A DNA stretch of 64,000 nt from CBDEUK01 sp965250225 (GTDB taxonomy: Bacteria > Pseudomonadota > Gammaproteobacteria > Eutrophobiales > Eutrophobiaceae): assembly GCA_965250225.1 (NCBI GenBank), contig CBDFNQ010000034.1, forward strand, positions 1 to 64,000, read 5' to 3'. The position numbers were made by a program, and so were the translations under genes. The notes beneath the pieces are model-generated. The model had not been told where the DNA came from. It did no database searches and was given only the letters and a program-made list of their open reading frames with translations. This document shows, piece by piece, positions 16,672 through 24,846 of this stretch (its first letter is position 1; every line of letters starts with the position of its first letter).

Positions 16672-17923
16672 TCCTAACGCTGCAAACATTCCAAATAAAC
16701 TGATCGAATTTGATGTGGAAACGATCCGTCAGGACTTTCCTATTCTAAAACAAACTGTTCATGGCAAACCCCTGGTTTATCTCGATAACGCAGCAACCGC
16801 ACAAAAACCAAATGTCGTAATAGAAACGCTGGATCAATACTATTGTGAATACAATGCCAACATTCATCGTGGCGTGCATAAATTAAGTGAGCTTGGTACT
16901 GAAAAATATGAACAGGTTCGGAAAAAACTAAAAACATTCGTCAATGCTTCTTCAATCAAAGAGATTATTTTTGTACGAGGTGCAACTGAAGGGATCAATT
17001 TGGTTGCCCAGACTTTTGCTCGCAGTAATTTACAGGCCGATGATGAAGTCATCATCACAGAACTGGAACATCATTCCAATATTGTGCCCTGGCAGATGGT
17101 CTGTGAACAAACGGGATCGATATTAAAATATGTCCCCATCAATGATGCTGGCGAGTTAATTCAGGAAGAATACGAAAAATTACTGTCTGAAAAAACAAAA
17201 CTCGTTGCATTGGGACATATTTCCAATGCGCTTGGAACGATCAATCCCATAAAATCCATGATCGAAAAAGCCCATGCCATCGGCGCCAAAGTTTTAATCG
17301 ATGGCGCACAGGCAGTGCCACATTGTACCGTTGATGTTCAGGCACTGGATTGCGATTTTTACGTCTTCTCCGGTCATAAGCTTTTTGGCCCAACAGGTAT
17401 TGGCGTTCTTTATGGTAAAGAAACCCTATTAAATGACATGCCACCCTATCACGGTGGTGGAGACATGATCAAAATGGTTAGCATGGATAAGACCATATAC
17501 AACGATTTACCCTATAAATTTGAAGCTGGCACGCCGCACATCGCCGGTGTTATTGGTTTGGGTGCTGCGATTGATTATGTTAATAGCATTGGGCTGGATA
17601 GCATTTCCAGCTATGAACATGAGTTGCTCTTATACGCAAATGAACAGGCTAAACAGATTGAGACCATAACACCCATCGGGGTAGCAAAAGAAAAAACCAG
17701 TATCTTTTCCTTTGTCATGGATAATATCCACCCCCATGACATCGGCACAATACTGGACAGTGAAGGCATTGCGATTCGCACCGGCCATCATTGCGCCATG
17801 CCGGTAATGGAACGTTTTAAATTACCGGCCACTGCACGCGCTTCATTTGCTTTTTATAATACCAAATCTGAAATCGATTCTTTAATGAAAGGGATCGATC
17901 AGTGCAAACAAATGTTTGCATAG
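16652..17923 (+). CDS. sufS: Cysteine desulfurase SufS
   Basis: A PLP enzyme that removes sulfur from cysteine as a persulfide for cluster assembly. It has YLDNAATAQKP at the N-terminus, the PLP-lysine region DFYVFSGHKLFGPTG, and the group II catalytic Cys at about residue 381 in RTGHHCAMP. Two starts are possible: ATG at 16652 (preceded by AGGA) or ATG at 16664; the difference is four residues. It overlaps sufD and precedes sufU by 18 bases. Confidence 0.96.
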   Translation: MRAHMNNPNAANIPNKLIEFDVETIRQDFPILKQTVHGKPLVYLDNAATAQKPNVVIETLDQYYCEYNANIHRGVHKLSELGTEKYEQVRKKLKTFVNASSIKEIIFVRGATEGINLVAQTFARSNLQADDEVIITELEHHSNIVPWQMVCEQTGSILKYVPINDAGELIQEEYEKLLSEKTKLVALGHISNALGTINPIKSMIEKAHAIGAKVLIDGAQAVPHCTVDVQALDCDFYVFSGHKLFGPTGIGVLYGKETLLNDMPPYHGGGDMIKMVSMDKTIYNDLPYKFEAGTPHIAGVIGLGAAIDYVNSIGLDSISSYEHELLLYANEQAKQIETITPIGVAKEKTSIFSFVMDNIHPHDIGTILDSEGIAIRTGHHCAMPVMERFKLPATARASFAFYNTKSEIDSLMKGIDQCKQMFA

Positions 17924-17941
17924 GAAATTCTGAGAGAAAAC

Positions 17942-18391
17942 ATGTTTGATTTAAAAGATCTCTACCAGGAAGTTATTGTTGATCACAATCGCAGCCCAAG
18001 AAATTTTGGCAAACTTGATGATGCCGACACAACGCTTGAAGGTTTTAACCCACTGTGTGGTGACCGCTTAACTATCTATTTGAAAACTGAGAATCATATT
18101 ATCTCTGATATTCGTTTTGATGGTTCCGGTTGTGCAATCTCAGTCGCATCTGCTTCATTAATGACGGATGCCATGAAAGGTAAGTCCGTTGAAGAGGCAC
18201 AAATTATTTTTGATCAATTTCATGGCATGGTGACCGATGACAGTCATGAAGTGGATTTTGATAAATTAGGAAAACTCGCAGCCCTGGCTGGTGTTAAGGA
18301 ATATCCAAGCCGAATCAAATGCGCCACCTTATGTTGGCACACATTAAACTCTGCACTTAGCGGCGATAAGCAAGCAGTGAGCACAGAATAA
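17942..18391 (+). CDS. sufU: SufU/IscU-like sulfur-transfer scaffold
   Basis: A 149-residue protein of the SufU branch. The ligands appear as PLCGD, SGCAIS and IKCATLCW, and it has the SufU-type spacing between the second and third, longer than in IscU. In Firmicutes SufU accepts sulfur from SufS through a zinc site. Its presence beside SufS in place of SufE suggests the same exchange here. One base separates it from sufT. Confidence 0.92.
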   Translation: MFDLKDLYQEVIVDHNRSPRNFGKLDDADTTLEGFNPLCGDRLTIYLKTENHIISDIRFDGSGCAISVASASLMTDAMKGKSVEEAQIIFDQFHGMVTDDSHEVDFDKLGKLAALAGVKEYPSRIKCATLCWHTLNSALSGDKQAVSTE

Positions 18392-18392
18392 T

Positions 18393-18962
18393 ATGAACCA
18401 GACAATATCAAACGAACCCATCACCGTTAGTCGTGATTGCGATGCGGTTTTAATCCCGGCCGGAACACCAATCACCCTGCCTGAAGGCTCGGTGGTATTT
18501 ATCACGCAAGCATTGGGCGGTTCTTACACAGTCAATATCAATGGCAATCTTGCACGCATCGCTCCGCATGATGCTGATGCTCTGGGTTTTGATCCCGACG
18601 AAGAAATAGAAACTGTAACCATTAGCAAAGAATTGACCGGCGATGGCAAAGTCGATGAAGAAGAAATTTGGCAACATTTGAAAACCTGTTATGACCCGGA
18701 GATCCCTATCAACATTGTTGAACTCGGTTTGATCTATGAATGCAATATCACACCACTGGGTGCAGATGGGAACCGTGTTGATATCCTCATGACATTGACG
18801 GCAGTCGGTTGTGGCATGGGCCAGTTCCTTGCCGATGATGTCAAAGCCAAGGTTGCTTCGGCTCAGAATGTCACAGAAGTAAACGTCGAACTCACCTTTG
18901 ACCCTCCCTGGTCACAGGAGATGATGTCGGAAGCGGCGAAGATCCAAACGGGCTTATATTGA
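18393..18962 (+). CDS. sufT: Putative Fe-S cluster maturation protein SufT (MIP18/DUF59)
   Basis: A 189-residue protein. The N-terminal third is a beta-rich segment specific to the long SufT form (TVSRDCDAVLIPAGT, ALGGSYTVNING). The C-terminal two thirds are a MIP18/DUF59 domain with WQHLKTCYDPEIPINIVELGLIY and LTAVGCGMG, the Cys presumed functional. SufT is implicated in maturing Fe-S proteins under high demand. Its stop overlaps the next gene's start (TGATG). Confidence 0.93.
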   Translation: MNQTISNEPITVSRDCDAVLIPAGTPITLPEGSVVFITQALGGSYTVNINGNLARIAPHDADALGFDPDEEIETVTISKELTGDGKVDEEEIWQHLKTCYDPEIPINIVELGLIYECNITPLGADGNRVDILMTLTAVGCGMGQFLADDVKAKVASAQNVTEVNVELTFDPPWSQEMMSEAAKIQTGLY

Positions 18963-19300
18963 TGTCGAGTTGGTTTGGCGTCGCACCGGTTGAAGAATTG
19001 AAACCCGGCCAGGCAAAACTGGTGGATGCCGATGACATTTATATCGCAGTCTATAATATTGATGGTGAGTATTACGCTCTGGAAGATACTTGTACACACG
19101 ATAACGTCCCCATCCTTGCCTGCGGACTGGAAGCAGAAGAGTTAATCGACGGCGATCAACTTGTCTGTCCAAGGCATGGCGCGCGCTTTGATATAAAAAC
19201 AGGAAAGGCACTAACGCCACCCGCATTTGAAGATATCAGTACGTTCCCTGTTCGCATTGAGAACGGTGTGATTCAGGTCAGGGATGATCGTTGGGATTGA
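18962..19300 (+). CDS. Rieske 2Fe-2S ferredoxin (non-heme, dioxygenase-type)
   Basis: A small soluble Rieske protein with cluster ligands Cys-Thr-His (DTCTHDNVP) and Cys-Pro-Arg-His (CPRHGARFD). It resembles ferredoxin subunits of ring-hydroxylating dioxygenases and the Rieske proteins at the end of suf operons. No oxygenase is near, so a role in Suf electron supply or cluster handling is more likely; that is inference. ATG at 18962 overlaps the sufT stop. Last gene of the operon. Confidence 0.9.
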   Translation: MSSWFGVAPVEELKPGQAKLVDADDIYIAVYNIDGEYYALEDTCTHDNVPILACGLEAEELIDGDQLVCPRHGARFDIKTGKALTPPAFEDISTFPVRIENGVIQVRDDRWD

Positions 19301-19325
19301 TGTTCCATGAATTTCTTTTTCAGAC

Positions 19326-19353
19326 TTGTTTACGTAGTATCAGCGCGTATAAT
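19326..19353 (+). promoter_or_regulatory. Sigma-70-like promoter for ndk
   Basis: TTGTTT, a 16-base spacer and a perfect TATAAT lie about 50 bases ahead of the ndk start, with a CCTGAGG-type ribosome binding region downstream. Confidence 0.6.
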
Positions 19354-19404
19354 CGCGGCGCAACAATCTTCACCTTATTTAAAATAATTTCCTGAGGTAC
19401 CCTG

Positions 19405-19854
19405 ATGACCATCGAACATACTCTTTCCATCATTAAACCGGACGCAGTCGGTAGAAACGTTATCGGTGGAATTTATCAGATGCTGGAAAAAAATGGTTTT
19501 AATATAGTCGCGGCTAAAATGATGCGTTTGACGAAAGAACAAGCGGGTAAATTCTATGCAGAACACGAAGGCCGACATTTTTTTGCTCATCTGATTGAAT
19601 TTATGACATCTGGACCGGTGATGGTACAGGTCCTTAAGTCTGAAGATGCTGTCACACATTATCGCAAACTCATGGGCGCGACTGATCCCAACCAGGCCGA
19701 ACCTGGAACCATCCGTGATAAATTTGCTGTCCACAATCCTGAATCCAAGGTTCAGAAAAATGCTGTGCATGGCTCGGACAGTGTTGAAACAGCACAACGA
19801 GAAATCAACTTTTTCTTCAAACCCGAAGAAATATTTTCATCAGAGCAGTGCTGA
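19405..19854 (+). CDS. ndk: Nucleoside diphosphate kinase
   Basis: Balances NTP pools by phosphate exchange through a phosphohistidine. It starts TIEHTLSIIKPDAV and has the active-site His at residue 122 in NAVHGSDS. The protein is 149 residues, slightly longer than the usual 141-143, because of a few extra residues just before the active-site loop and a longer C-terminus. It starts a rightward run with rlmN, pilW and rodZ, the standard gammaproteobacterial order. Confidence 0.96.
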   Translation: MTIEHTLSIIKPDAVGRNVIGGIYQMLEKNGFNIVAAKMMRLTKEQAGKFYAEHEGRHFFAHLIEFMTSGPVMVQVLKSEDAVTHYRKLMGATDPNQAEPGTIRDKFAVHNPESKVQKNAVHGSDSVETAQREINFFFKPEEIFSSEQC

Positions 19855-19860
19855 TTAATC

Positions 19861-20955
19861 ATGAGTGCGCAAACTAATCTTCTTGACTATGATCGCGCAT
19901 CGCTTGCTGAGTATTTTGTTGGTATCGGTGAAAAACCGTTCCGTGCAACACAAATTATCCAATGGATACACCAAAAAGGTGTGGTCGATTTTCATTCAAT
20001 GTCAAATATCAGTTTGGCTTTACGTGAAAGACTTGAACAAACCACCGTTATTCAGTTTCCGGAAATCATTAACGAACAAAAATCCAGTGATGGTACGTAT
20101 AAATGGCTGATCAAACTGGATGATAAGGGCAACAGTGTCGAAACTGTTTTTATTCCTGAAGAAAATCGCGGCACACTTTGTATTTCTTCACAAGTCGGTT
20201 GCCCCCTGGATTGCCAATTTTGTTCTACCGGGAAACAGGGATTCAATCGGAACCTGACGACTGCAGAAATTATTGCTCAACTTTGGTTGGCGAATGATCG
20301 TCTGGGTTGTTTCAAAGACAACAAACGTCGTATCACCAATGTGGTTATGATGGGAATGGGAGAACCCTTATTGAATTTTGATAATGTTCTGCCTGCACTG
20401 GAAATTATGAAAGATGACCTGGCTTTTAATCTGGCAAAAAAACGCGTGACGGTTAGTACTGCTGGAATTGTTCCTGCGATTGATCGCCTGGCAAATAGCA
20501 CCGATGTTGCTCTTGCTATCTCATTGCATGCGTCAAATGATGGACTTCGAGACAAGATTGTACCAATAAACCGCAAATATCCCATCAAGGAACTGTTGGC
20601 AGCCTGTAAGCGATATGCCAAGATACACGGTGGGGATTCAATTACTTTTGAATATGTGATGCTTGATGGAGTTAATGACAACATTGAGGATGCCGTACAA
20701 CTAACAAAAATATTAGCGGGCATACCCGCGAAAGTAAATTTAATTCCGTTTAATGCGTTTCCGGGTGCAGGCTATAAATGCTCGAAGACAGACAAAATTT
20801 TACAATTTCGTGAGGTACTAATGGCTCAGGGTCTTATCACAACAACGCGCAAAACCCGCGGCGATGATATTGATGCTGCTTGTGGTCAATTGGTTGGCAA
20901 GGTCAATGCAAAAGCCAAACGTCATCAGCACGATCAAGAGGTGCGAGTATCATGA
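19861..20955 (+). CDS. rlmN: 23S rRNA (adenine2503-C2)/tRNA A37 methyltransferase RlmN
   Basis: A radical SAM enzyme, 364 residues. The CxxxCxxC cluster motif is Cys114, Cys118 and Cys121 (GCPLDCQFCSTG). GMGEPL and the C-terminal Cys near GDDIDAACGQL are present, the latter being the methyl-carrying partner. It begins seven bases after ndk and overlaps pilW by four bases (ATGA). Confidence 0.97.
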   Translation: MSAQTNLLDYDRASLAEYFVGIGEKPFRATQIIQWIHQKGVVDFHSMSNISLALRERLEQTTVIQFPEIINEQKSSDGTYKWLIKLDDKGNSVETVFIPEENRGTLCISSQVGCPLDCQFCSTGKQGFNRNLTTAEIIAQLWLANDRLGCFKDNKRRITNVVMMGMGEPLLNFDNVLPALEIMKDDLAFNLAKKRVTVSTAGIVPAIDRLANSTDVALAISLHASNDGLRDKIVPINRKYPIKELLAACKRYAKIHGGDSITFEYVMLDGVNDNIEDAVQLTKILAGIPAKVNLIPFNAFPGAGYKCSKTDKILQFREVLMAQGLITTTRKTRGDDIDAACGQLVGKVNAKAKRHQHDQEVRVS

Positions 20956-21710
20956 TGCACCGATTGCTGCCTTTTTATCTCTGTCTCACACTATTTGCCT
21001 GCGGCCAACCAGTAGACAATGGCAATGTTCGAACCAGTCCTGCTACGAATGAAATTGCTATTGCGAACCTGAGGCTCGGAACCGCATATATGGAAAATGG
21101 TGATTATGAAAAATCATTAAATAAGCTGACCAAAGCATTACAGGCAGATCCAAACTACTATGCAACCTTGAACGTACTTGGTGTACTCCATCAGCGCATG
21201 GGAGAAGATCAGCAAGCTGAAAAATATTTTCAACGTTCACTACGCAGCCGATCGAATGCACCCAAGACGTTGAATAACTATGGTCAATTTCTCTGTTCTA
21301 AAGGCAGGTTGGAAGAAGCAGAAGAGGCTTTTGACAAAGCTGCCAATAATCCTTTGTACGCATCTCCGGAAATAGCCAACTCGAATGCGGGCACTTGTGC
21401 TATGCGTGACCAACGATACGATGTTGCAGAAATTTATTTCCGCAAAGCCCTCAAGCAAAACCCTTATGTTGCTACGGCTCTTGTCCAGATGGCTGAGATC
21501 AATGTTGTTCAAGGTAATTTCCTCTCTGCTAGGGGATACATACAGCGCTATTCAGAAATAAAAAAACATACTGCCAAGAGCCTTTGGCTTGGGATACAAG
21601 CTGAAAATGAACTCGGTGATCACGATACGCTTGCGAGTTACGCTTTACTGCTGAAAAATAATTTCCCCGACAGTGAAGAAACCAAATTATTTCTTCAATC
21701 AGGCATTTAA
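20952..21710 (+). CDS. pilW: Type IV pilus biogenesis/stability lipoprotein PilW (PilF)
   Basis: A lipoprotein with signal peptide MMHRLLPFYLCLTLFAC and lipobox LFAC (lipidated Cys17). It is followed by TPR repeats (IANLRLGTAYMENGDYEKSL, YYATLNVLGVLHQRMG, PKTLNNYGQFLCSKGRLEEA and more). PilW helps the PilQ secretin assemble. The start at 20952 overlaps the rlmN stop. No other pilus genes are in the window, as is normal for this locus. Confidence 0.9.
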   Translation: MMHRLLPFYLCLTLFACGQPVDNGNVRTSPATNEIAIANLRLGTAYMENGDYEKSLNKLTKALQADPNYYATLNVLGVLHQRMGEDQQAEKYFQRSLRSRSNAPKTLNNYGQFLCSKGRLEEAEEAFDKAANNPLYASPEIANSNAGTCAMRDQRYDVAEIYFRKALKQNPYVATALVQMAEINVVQGNFLSARGYIQRYSEIKKHTAKSLWLGIQAENELGDHDTLASYALLLKNNFPDSEETKLFLQSGI

Positions 21711-21715
21711 GTGCA

Positions 21716-22606
21716 ATGGTAAATAATCCTGATCAGGCTCAATTATCACTACAAACCCCCGGAGAGATCCTAAAAGAGGCTCGTGAGAAAAAGGATCTGA
21801 GTCAGCAGGAACTCAGCAAATTATTACACCTTAATCTCAATATCATTTCTTATCTGGAAAATGATCAATACGAAAAAATTTCTGCACCTACTTATACACG
21901 TGGTTACTTACGCAGTTATGCACGCGTGGTTGATGTAGATGAAGATTCGATTATCCAATTATTTAACAATAATCAGTCTACCAATGAAACACCGGAAATC
22001 ATTCCTGAAGTTTCACAAAAAAGTCAGATAAGTAGCAGTGATAAACCAGTTAAGATCATGACATATCTGATCTCGTTTGCTCTCGTGTTGTTGTTATTAG
22101 TGTGGTGGCAAAGTAAATATATTGTCATTACTCCTGATCAATCATCTATTGATGAACCTTCAGGTATAGAATCATCTCAAAATGTTGAACCACCAGCCTT
22201 TGACTATGACTATAAAATTATTGTTCATTCAGATAAACCAATTCTTGATTTGGATAGTGGGCAAGCTACTGAATCGACTAATGATGATATAACGCCTGTG
22301 GTTTCAAACCCGGTGGATGAAACTGAACAATCCATTAACATCAATAGTAATACCCTGAGTGGCCTCACTGGAGATCTGACTATTTTCGTTGATGAAGAAT
22401 CCTGGATTGAAGTGTATAACGGTGCGGATAAAAAGTTATTAATGAGGCTGGTACAATCAGGTTCTGTGATTAATGTTACTGGTTTAACACCACTTTCTGT
22501 TTTACTTGGTCATGCCAGTGGTGTCCGGGTAAAATTCAATAGCAACGATGTTGATATTGACCCGTTCACACGTGCCGATGTCACACGTTTAAAACTCGGC
22601 GAGTGA
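21716..22606 (+). CDS. rodZ: Cell-shape protein RodZ (cytoskeleton HTH protein)
   Basis: A 296-residue bitopic membrane protein linking MreB to the cell envelope. It has an N-terminal HTH domain (GEILKEAREKKDLSQQELSK to about residue 80), one membrane span at about 114-131 (MTYLISFALVLLLLVWW), an acidic linker, and a C-terminal DUF4115 beta-domain (LTIFVDEESWIEVYNG). It follows pilW by six bases. In most relatives ispG follows, but here hisS does. Confidence 0.93.
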   Translation: MVNNPDQAQLSLQTPGEILKEAREKKDLSQQELSKLLHLNLNIISYLENDQYEKISAPTYTRGYLRSYARVVDVDEDSIIQLFNNNQSTNETPEIIPEVSQKSQISSSDKPVKIMTYLISFALVLLLLVWWQSKYIVITPDQSSIDEPSGIESSQNVEPPAFDYDYKIIVHSDKPILDLDSGQATESTNDDITPVVSNPVDETEQSININSNTLSGLTGDLTIFVDEESWIEVYNGADKKLLMRLVQSGSVINVTGLTPLSVLLGHASGVRVKFNSNDVDIDPFTRADVTRLKLGE

Positions 22607-22640
22607 TCGTCCTGATTTTGTTAGAATACCCCATCTTTAT

Positions 22641-22674
22641 TTAGGAGCCTCTGACCAAGTCAGAATTTCCCTGA
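22641..22674. repeat. Palindromic dispersed repeat, family TTAGGGAA-CTCTGA
   Basis: A 34-base imperfect palindrome (TTAGGAGCCTCTGA, loop CAAG, then TCAGAATTTCCCTGA) between rodZ and hisS. Related copies lie at 24021, 28391, 28567 and 34155. It might double as a terminator or RNA-processing stem. Confidence 0.6.
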
Positions 22675-22703
22675 ATAATGTAATTGTCCAAGAGGAAATC
22701 AAA

Positions 22704-23981
22704 TTGTCAGGCAAGCTACAAGCCATACGCGGCATGCGCGACATATTGCCGGATGATAGTCCGAAGTGGCAACACCTGGAACTTGTTATCAGCAAGCTAC
22801 TCAGGCGTTACGGCTATCTGGAAATACGTACGCCGATCATTGAAAAAGCCGAATTATTCCATCGTTCCATCGGTGAACTCAGTGATATTGTTTCAAAAGA
22901 GATGTACTCCTTTGATGATCGAAATGGTGACACAATTACCCTGCGACCAGAAGGAACAGCCTCAACCGTTCGCGCAGGTCTTGAACATGGCTTGTTCAAT
23001 AACATGCAGGTTCAAAGATTGTGGTATATGGGACCGATGTTTCGTCATGAACGTCCTCAGTTAGGACGCCAACGTCAATTCCATCAAGTTGGTGTGGAGG
23101 CTTTTGGTCTCGCAGGCCCGGATATCGATGTTGAAATGATATTTATGACCGCGAGACTCTGGCAGGAGCTTGGTATTAAAGATGTCAGTCTTGAAATCAA
23201 CTCTCTGGGAACCACCGAGTCGAGAGCGGTGTATCGTGAACTGCTGATTGAATATTTTTCTGATCATAAAGATCAGCTCGACGAAGACAGTCTGAAACGT
23301 CTCGAGAAAAATCCATTACGTATCCTTGACAGCAAGAACTCAGAAATGAAGTCATTGATACAGAACGCGCCTGTTTTCTCTGATCATATTGATGCTGAAT
23401 CGAGTGATCATTTTCAGGGTTTATGTGCTTGTCTGGATAACGCAAAGATTGCCTATACTATCAACCCGCTGCTGGTTCGTGGTCTGGATTATTATGGCAA
23501 AACTGTCTTTGAATGGATAACCGATCAACTGGGTGCCCAGGGAACGATTTGCGCGGGCGGGCGCTATGATAGCCTGGTCTCACATTTTGCTGGCAAACCC
23601 ACACCAGCGATTGGATTTGCGATGGGTTTGGAGCGTATTCTAGGTCTACTGGAAAAATCAGGATATAACTTTCCAGAACAAAGTACTGACTCCTATCTGA
23701 TTCTGGCTGGTGAGGCAGCTGAGAAACAGGGTTTCATCCTGGCGGAACAGTTGCGCACGGAACTTCCTGAGCTTAGCTTACTCTGTCATTCTGGTGGTGG
23801 CAGTTTCAAAAGCCAGTTTAAAAAAGCTGATAAGAGCGCAGCACGTCTGGCATTGATACTGGGTGAAGATGAAATCGCCAGTCAAACAATCAGTATCAAG
23901 TTCTTACGTGAGGAAAAACCACAAATTATCGTGGAAATCGCGAATTTATCGAATAAATTAGCAGAAATCCTCGCAGATTAA
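22704..23981 (+). CDS. hisS: Histidyl-tRNA synthetase
   Basis: Charges tRNA-His. Class II motifs are visible: motif 1 region near the N-terminus after AIRGMRDILPDD, motif 2 MFRHERPQLGRQRQFHQ, the histidine-A loop LVRGLDYYGKTVFEW, and motif 3 GFAMGLERI. Length 425 is normal. The start is a TTG preceded by AGAGGA at good spacing; an ATG only occurs further in, at the conserved RGMRD. It takes the place where ispG would normally separate rodZ and hisS. Confidence 0.96.
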   Translation: MSGKLQAIRGMRDILPDDSPKWQHLELVISKLLRRYGYLEIRTPIIEKAELFHRSIGELSDIVSKEMYSFDDRNGDTITLRPEGTASTVRAGLEHGLFNNMQVQRLWYMGPMFRHERPQLGRQRQFHQVGVEAFGLAGPDIDVEMIFMTARLWQELGIKDVSLEINSLGTTESRAVYRELLIEYFSDHKDQLDEDSLKRLEKNPLRILDSKNSEMKSLIQNAPVFSDHIDAESSDHFQGLCACLDNAKIAYTINPLLVRGLDYYGKTVFEWITDQLGAQGTICAGGRYDSLVSHFAGKPTPAIGFAMGLERILGLLEKSGYNFPEQSTDSYLILAGEAAEKQGFILAEQLRTELPELSLLCHSGGGSFKSQFKKADKSAARLALILGEDEIASQTISIKFLREEKPQIIVEIANLSNKLAEILAD

Positions 23982-24020
23982 TTGAACAAACTGGCTAGCA
24001 TCATTATGATCGCACGGCTT

Positions 24021-24049
24021 GGAAAACTCTGATTTATCCAGAGTTTTCC
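24021..24049. repeat. Palindromic dispersed repeat after hisS
   Basis: GGAAAACTCTG, a seven-base loop, then CAGAGTTTTCC: a perfect 11-base stem related to the repeat at 22641. It probably acts as a 3'-end stem for hisS. Confidence 0.6.
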
Positions 24050-24106
24050 CAGTACAGAATGTACGGGCATTTTTGATGGCTTAATTTACTGTCAAAAGTG
24101 AGAAAA

Positions 24107-24168
24107 AAACAAAAATCACATTTTTTGTTTTTTGTGCCCTGAATAATCCATGGATAAATTATTCAGGG
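24107..24168. repeat. Two further hairpins ahead of yfgM
   Basis: An A-rich/T-rich stem (AAAAAACAAAAA with TTTTTGTTTTTT) is followed by CCCTGAATAAT...ATTATTCAGGG at 24137-24168, an 11-base perfect inverted repeat. The first may work as a terminator; the second lies just before the yfgM ribosome binding site. Confidence 0.5.
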
Positions 24169-24196
24169 TTTATATTGAAATATTGAGGAGATTGTC

Positions 24197-24841
24197 TTGG
24201 AGACATACACAACAGAAGAACAAGAAATCGAAGCGGTAAAAAAATGGTGGTCTGAAAACGGCCTGGCTATTGGACTGGGTATTGTTATCGGCTTCGGTGG
24301 TATCTTTGGCTGGCGTGGTTATCAGTCACATTTGGATGAGCAGGCCGAAGCAGCTTCGGAAATATACGAATCCATGCTCAATAGTGCACGCGCTGCAGAT
24401 GTTGAAAAGACGCGTGAGTACGGCCAACAGTTAAGCTCGGGCTATGCTTCAACCAATTATGCAGTCTATAGTGCCATGATCATGGCAAAATTTGCTATAG
24501 AAAATGGTGATTTAAGCACTGCCAAAGAGCAGTTGGAATTTGCTCAGGAAAATGCCAAAGACAAAGAACTCAAGTCGTTAGCGGAATTACGTCTGGCTCG
24601 CGTCGCTTATGCCGAAGATAAGGCGGAGGAAGCTCTGTCCTTGTTGAATGGTTCCAGTTTTTTTGGTTTCGCGGCATCAGCCTCTGAATTGAAAGGTGAT
24701 ATTTACTCGGAAAAAGGCGACATGCTCAAGGCCAAAGAAGAATACGCATTAGCGATCTCTCAGCTCGACCCGGCATCTGATAAATATGAAATACTTGAAA
24801 TGAAGCTGGATTCTGTTGGCCGCAACATGGCAACACAATAG
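24197..24841 (+). CDS. yfgM: YfgM-type ancillary SecYEG translocon/TPR protein
   Basis: A 214-residue bitopic membrane protein. A short cytoplasmic N-terminus (EEQEIEAVKKWWSENG), one span (LAIGLGIVIGFGGIFGW) and a periplasmic TPR-like domain match E. coli YfgM, which works with PpiD at the Sec translocon. The start is TTG at 24197 behind a GAGGAG; it aligns with the E. coli start. Position between hisS and bamB is conserved. Confidence 0.92.
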   Translation: METYTTEEQEIEAVKKWWSENGLAIGLGIVIGFGGIFGWRGYQSHLDEQAEAASEIYESMLNSARAADVEKTREYGQQLSSGYASTNYAVYSAMIMAKFAIENGDLSTAKEQLEFAQENAKDKELKSLAELRLARVAYAEDKAEEALSLLNGSSFFGFAASASELKGDIYSEKGDMLKAKEEYALAISQLDPASDKYEILEMKLDSVGRNMATQ

Positions 24842-24846
24842 CCTAA

